8,789 nt of DNA from DAOTVS01 sp034436375 (GTDB lineage Bacteria > Chloroflexota > Anaerolineae > SpSt-313). Location: positions 1 through 8,789 of the forward strand of contig DAOTVS010000100.1 of assembly GCA_034436375.1 (NCBI GenBank), written 5' to 3'. Positions 6,630 through 8,789 of this stretch are shown here, one piece after another. Positions within the stretch are counted from its first letter, which is position 1, and the number at the start of each line of letters is the position of its first letter. The notes under the pieces were generated by a model, which was not told the DNA's origin, searched no databases, and saw nothing but the letters and a program-made list of their open reading frames with translations. Both the position numbers and the translations under genes were made by a program.

Positions 6630-6638
6630 AGTATACCA
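6630..6638 (-). promoter_or_regulatory. Extended -10 promoter of the metF operon
   Basis: Minus strand TGG followed by TATACT (5 of 6 consensus bases), about 85 nt upstream of the metF start. There is no good -35: the hexamer 17 bp upstream is CCCGCC. The core GTGGTATACTGA matches the promoter at 9-17 (GTGGTATAATGA), which suggests these genes rely on an extended -10. The -35 position lies almost against the outer edge of repeat copy 3. The leader between about 6623 and 6546 is GC-rich, with no riboswitch that I recognise. Confidence 0.5.
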
Positions 6639-6663
6639 CCAATATGCGCAAAGGCGGGAAAAC

Positions 6664-6820
6664 GGAAACGTGAAACGTAAGTTGCCAGGACGCAGCAGCA
6701 CTTGCTTTGCGTTCGCTTTGCACGGGCAAGCGTCTCGGCAAGCAGAACATGCCGCGCCCTGGCAACCTTATGTTTCACGTTTTACGTTTTACGTTTCACG
6801 TTTTACGTTTTACGTTTCAC
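6664..6820. repeat. Palindromic 88-bp-core repeat, copy 3, with one expanded arm
   Basis: The short arm (6669-6689) pairs with the complementary arm ending near 6779, with one bulge and one wobble. The core (6680-6767) is again exactly 88 nt and is bounded by AGTTGCC and GGCAACC, the same boundary as copies 1 and 2 with G/A changes. The arms are asymmetric: the left holds one full unit (GTGAAAC in reading direction) plus a 6-nt variant, while the right holds seven perfect units. The core matches copies 1 and 2 at fixed positions, including TGCT at 24-27 and AAGC at 61-64 when read on the minus strand. It lies between the Rieske gene, whose 3' end it supplies, and the metF promoter. Confidence 0.88.
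6772..6820 (-). repeat. Seven tandem 7-nt units with a 21-nt higher-order period
   Basis: Seven uninterrupted 7-mers, GTTTCAC or GTTTTAC on the plus strand (GTGAAAC or GTAAAAC on the minus strand). The order of the variable base on the plus strand is C-T-T-C-T-T-C, so a 21-nt unit of three 7-mers is itself repeated. On the minus strand every unit carries TAA or TGA, which places stops in all three frames. The Rieske oxygenase gene ends inside it: its stop TAA is at 6812-6810. Confidence 0.95.
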
Positions 6821-7781
6821 GCATCAACTCCTCGCGCCGCCGCCGGTACTCTACAATCGGCCGGTCGGCCTGAAAGAGCTTCTCGCCCATGTGCAACTCG
6901 CTCTTGGGCGGCACCTGTGTGCTGACCACGCGCTTGTCCTGGCTGGCGATGATGCGGTTGCCCTGCGCGGCCCCCAGCCAGGCAAAGAGCTCACGCACGA
7001 TAGGCACGCGCACGCTGCGCTGGTAGAAGCGCAGGTACATGCGTGTGTGCGTTTCATCGATGGGCGCAAAGGCCGCCACAATGCGCACATCCGCACTGAC
7101 ATGGTTCTGCCAGATATTGGGAAAGCGGAAGTGGAGCAAAAAGCCGCTGTGCGGGTCCGGGATCTCCTCCGGGCGCCTGGGCAGCGTGCCGTCATCCACG
7201 CGGTTAAAGACGTAAAGATCGAGGCCATCGGCGAACGCCTCCACAAAGGGCCCATCCACCAGCGTCTTGTGGCCACGGCCGATGGTGTTATAGTGTACAA
7301 AAGGCAGATGCGCCACGTCGAGCTGGTTCTCGATGGCGCGCGAATAGTGCACCGGCCAGGTGTCCACATAGGTCGCATAGTTAAAGCCGGCGTCCAGGCT
7401 GTCGAAGAAAGGGATCGGCGGCAGATCCGGCCGTGGCTCACCCCACCAGAGCCAGATGAATCCGTGCGCCTCCCGCGCCGGGTAGCCCAGAACGCGAAAG
7501 GGCGCCGGCACAGGCGTATTCCTGCCGTTGGCCGGGATCAGTTGTACCTGCCCGCTCGCATCATAGCGCAAGCCGTGGAAGGGGCAGGCCAATTGATCCT
7601 CGTGCAGTTCGCCCAGGCTGAGGGCCGCGCCACGGTGCACGCACTGGTCGCGCAGGCAGGCCACTTCCCCGGGTTTGGGCCGCCAGAAGACCAACCTCTC
7701 ACCCAGCCGCGTCGCACCCACCGGCCGCCCCGCCGGCACCTCATGAGACTCGAGGATTGCATACCATTGGTTGGGGATCAT
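6810..7781 (-). CDS. Rieske non-heme iron oxygenase, large (alpha) subunit type
   Basis: This 323-residue aromatic-ring-hydroxylating/demethylating oxygenase has an N-terminal Rieske [2Fe-2S] domain with Cys47-x-His49 and Cys66-x2-His69. The intact mononuclear-iron site is Asn152, Asp155 (inter-subunit bridge), His158 and His163 in ENQLDVAHLPFVH; the Asp of ASQDKR is a plausible third iron ligand. It resembles VanA-type O-demethylases and pheophorbide-oxygenase-like proteins more than two-subunit dioxygenases, and no beta subunit, ferredoxin or reductase gene is next to it. The substrate is unknown. ATG 7781 is chosen because AGGAGG lies 5 nt before it; the GTG at 7787 overlaps that site. The final residues Arg-Glu-Thr and the stop come from the 7-nt repeat array, so the ancestral C-terminus may have been replaced. 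Requires oxygen, in contrast to an anaerobic reading of the metF operon. Confidence 0.92.
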   Translation of the reverse strand: MIPNQWYAILESHEVPAGRPVGATRLGERLVFWRPKPGEVACLRDQCVHRGAALSLGELHEDQLACPFHGLRYDASGQVQLIPANGRNTPVPAPFRVLGYPAREAHGFIWLWWGEPRPDLPPIPFFDSLDAGFNYATYVDTWPVHYSRAIENQLDVAHLPFVHYNTIGRGHKTLVDGPFVEAFADGLDLYVFNRVDDGTLPRRPEEIPDPHSGFLLHFRFPNIWQNHVSADVRIVAAFAPIDETHTRMYLRFYQRSVRVPIVRELFAWLGAAQGNRIIASQDKRVVSTQVPPKSELHMGEKLFQADRPIVEYRRRREELMRET

Positions 7782-7786
7782 GGGCA

Positions 7787-7792
7787 CCTCCT
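7787..7792 (-). promoter_or_regulatory. Shine-Dalgarno site deciding the Rieske gene start
   Basis: On the minus strand, AGGAGG is followed by TGCCC and then ATG at 7781. An in-frame GTG at 7787 overlaps this site and so cannot use it, which makes ATG 7781 the likely start. Confidence 0.8.
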
Positions 7793-7910
7793 ATCACAAT
7801 CATCACCACCACCTCATCCAACAGCGCCGGTTCAGAAGCTCCATGGCCACACCCCTGTCGCGCTACGCGCCCAGCAGGGAAGAGGCGCGGATCTCCCAGC
7901 AGCCTCCCAT

Positions 7911-7939
7911 ATATTACGAAAAATGCGTGCGGGCTGCAA
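7911..7939 (-). promoter_or_regulatory. Possible promoter of the Rieske oxygenase gene
   Basis: On the minus strand, TTGCAG (7939-7934) and TAATAT (7916-7911) are separated by exactly 17 nt, in a locally AT-richer stretch. The matches to consensus are modest (3 of 6 and 4 of 6). It would give a leader of about 120 nt. Confidence 0.35.
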
Positions 7940-8210
7940 GCCGCAACCTGATCGCCTGACCGCAACCGCAGGGCTTTGGCATCCCCGTCCTCTCCTCCTC
8001 CCCACCCACGCCCCCTTTTAAACCAATCTGCTACCACATCGTTAGCGTTCTACTACAGACAGGACAGCGATAAAGCTGTATCATGTTGTCTATATCGTAA
8101 AAATAACGTAAAGCGTTGTGTTCGCAGGCCGTGCAATGATTGTCCAGGCCCCCTAGTTCTTGTACGTCACATCGGGCGCAACATCCAACACTCCTCTGGA
8201 GGCACAGGAA

Positions 8211-8789
8211 ATGGTACACCTTCCTCGCGTTCAAGGCGTTCTACGGGGCAAGGCCCCGCTCATTCTGGTCCTGGTGCTCGTGCTCGCCCTGGGCGGCGTC
8301 GGTTCCGCACAGGCCTACGTGCAGACAGCCCACGCAACGCAGACCGGGGCGCAGGCAGACACCGATGCACACAACATCTCTTTCGCGACCACCGGGCTGC
8401 CTAAAAACACTTCGGTCTCAGTCACGTATAGCGGAACCAACAGCGCAGGGCATCCGATCTCCGGCACGGAAACCTTCGCAGCCCCAGGGCCCAGCAGAAC
8501 CTTCAGCACCCAACCAAACACGACCTTCACTTTCAGCTTCCCCATTTCTATCACGGTCGGCAGCTCGATCTACACATTCGTCTCCGCTTCGCAGGCAAGC
8601 CCGTTCACCACAGGGGGCCCGGGGCACAGGACTACCGTCACGGCGACCTATGCGCTTTCACCATCCGACACCACGCCTCCCGTGATTACCCCCCAGGTCA
8701 CCGGCACCCTCGGCAACAACGGCTGGTACATCAGCGACGTAACCGTCACCTGGATGGTCACTGATACGGAGTCTGCTATCACCAGCGCC
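8211..8789 (+). CDS. Secreted surface protein with Ig-like repeat, 5' part only
   Basis: The frame is open for 193 codons to the window edge, so the gene is truncated at its 3' end. Residues 1-35 form a Sec signal peptide: basic Arg6, Arg12 and Lys14, a hydrophobic core LILVLVLVLALGGVG, and a probable cut after AQA (35). Residues about 54-148 are a Thr/Ser-rich beta domain (FATTGLP ... TVTATY) that recalls extracellular domains beginning FxxxGLP. From 153 a second module begins with DTTPPVITP, then GWYISDVTVTW and VTDTES. This is the opening of a bacterial Ig-like repeat of the kind often found in tandem in large secreted or adhesin-like proteins, so many more repeats may follow. The codons are rich in ACC, AGC and TTC, unlike the metabolic genes, as expected for such a composition. 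GGAGG (8198-8202) lies 8 nt before the ATG. Function unknown; attachment or an extracellular enzyme are both possible. Confidence 0.8.
   Translation, partial: MVHLPRVQGVLRGKAPLILVLVLVLALGGVGSAQAYVQTAHATQTGAQADTDAHNISFATTGLPKNTSVSVTYSGTNSAGHPISGTETFAAPGPSRTFSTQPNTTFTFSFPISITVGSSIYTFVSASQASPFTTGGPGHRTTVTATYALSPSDTTPPVITPQVTGTLGNNGWYISDVTVTWMVTDTESAITSA

Larger units (their letters stand above)
7782..8210. other. 429-nt divergent intergenic region
   Basis: Lies between the Rieske gene (leftward) and the surface-protein gene (rightward). It holds the Rieske ribosome site and possible promoter, a C-rich/pyrimidine tract at 7983-8019, and a small perfect hairpin (ACAGC 8064-8068 with GCTGT 8075-8079). 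A locally AT-rich patch lies around 8083-8113 (TTGTCT at 8086-8091), where a promoter for the surface protein could be, but no convincing -35/-10 pair is visible. I see no RNA gene or coding sequence that I would defend. Confidence 0.6.

Noticed and set aside
5028..6680. 550-codon open frame on the plus strand opposite metF
   Set aside because: It is the antisense shadow of a high-GC gene. The minus-strand product has clear MetF and MetV-like motifs, while this translation has none and is rich in Ala, His and Gln, as such shadows are.
6702..8021. 439-codon open frame on the plus strand across repeat copy 3 and opposite the Rieske gene
   Set aside because: Its start is translated 7-nt repeat (repeating Phe-Tyr-Val-Leu-Arg) and the rest is antisense to an oxygenase with complete metal sites.
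8031..8234. 67-residue cysteine-rich minus-strand frame with three CxxC pairs (CARC, CTAC, CPVC)
   Set aside because: Looks like a zinc ribbon at first sight, but it has no ribosome site that I can see, overlaps the signal-peptide start of the surface-protein gene on the other strand, and occupies its likely promoter. Not defensible without conservation.

Overview
The window is GC-rich, densely coding bacterial chromosome. It holds eight protein genes and three copies of one unusual palindromic intergenic repeat. The gene mix (DUF554 protein, MetF fused to a MetV-like cysteine domain, Rieske oxygenase, secreted Ig-like surface protein) and the palindromes tailed with short tandem units remind me of Anaerolineae-type Chloroflexota. 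No rRNA or marker gene is present, so that placement is a guess.

Layout. Positions 1-2364 are read on the plus strand: a stand-alone ferritin-like (rubrerythrin-type) protein, a DUF554 membrane protein starting at a TTG 28 nt later, then, after repeat copy 1, a ParB/sulfiredoxin-fold protein of unknown role. Positions 2502-7781 are read on the minus strand. In transcription order they are a Rieske oxygenase (7781-6810), repeat copy 3, and a compact metF(V) - zinc dehydrogenase - dihydrolipoyl dehydrogenase operon (6545-2502). Repeat copy 2 lies between the convergent ParB-like and lpdA genes. After a 429-nt divergent intergenic region, the start of a secreted surface protein gene (8211 onward, plus strand) runs off the window.

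Genes together. The minus-strand operon looks like a one-carbon/redox module. MetF makes methyl-tetrahydrofolate, its MetV-like domain and lpdA recall acetogen-type methyl-branch clusters, and the Zn dehydrogenase is translationally coupled to metF through TAATG. The upstream Rieske oxygenase could feed C1 units if it is a demethylase, but its substrate cannot be read from the sequence.

Most unusual content. The three repeats (1313-1453, 2357-2503, 6664-6820) share a core of exactly 88 bp flanked by inverted arms built of 7-nt units. Read toward the core, nearly every unit carries TAA or TGA at the same place, so the arms act as all-frame stop cassettes from either side. The stop codons of all four genes whose 3' ends meet an arm lie in the 7-nt register, and the Rieske gene takes its last three codons and stop from the array. 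I know of no formal description of this arrangement, but I cannot search for one.
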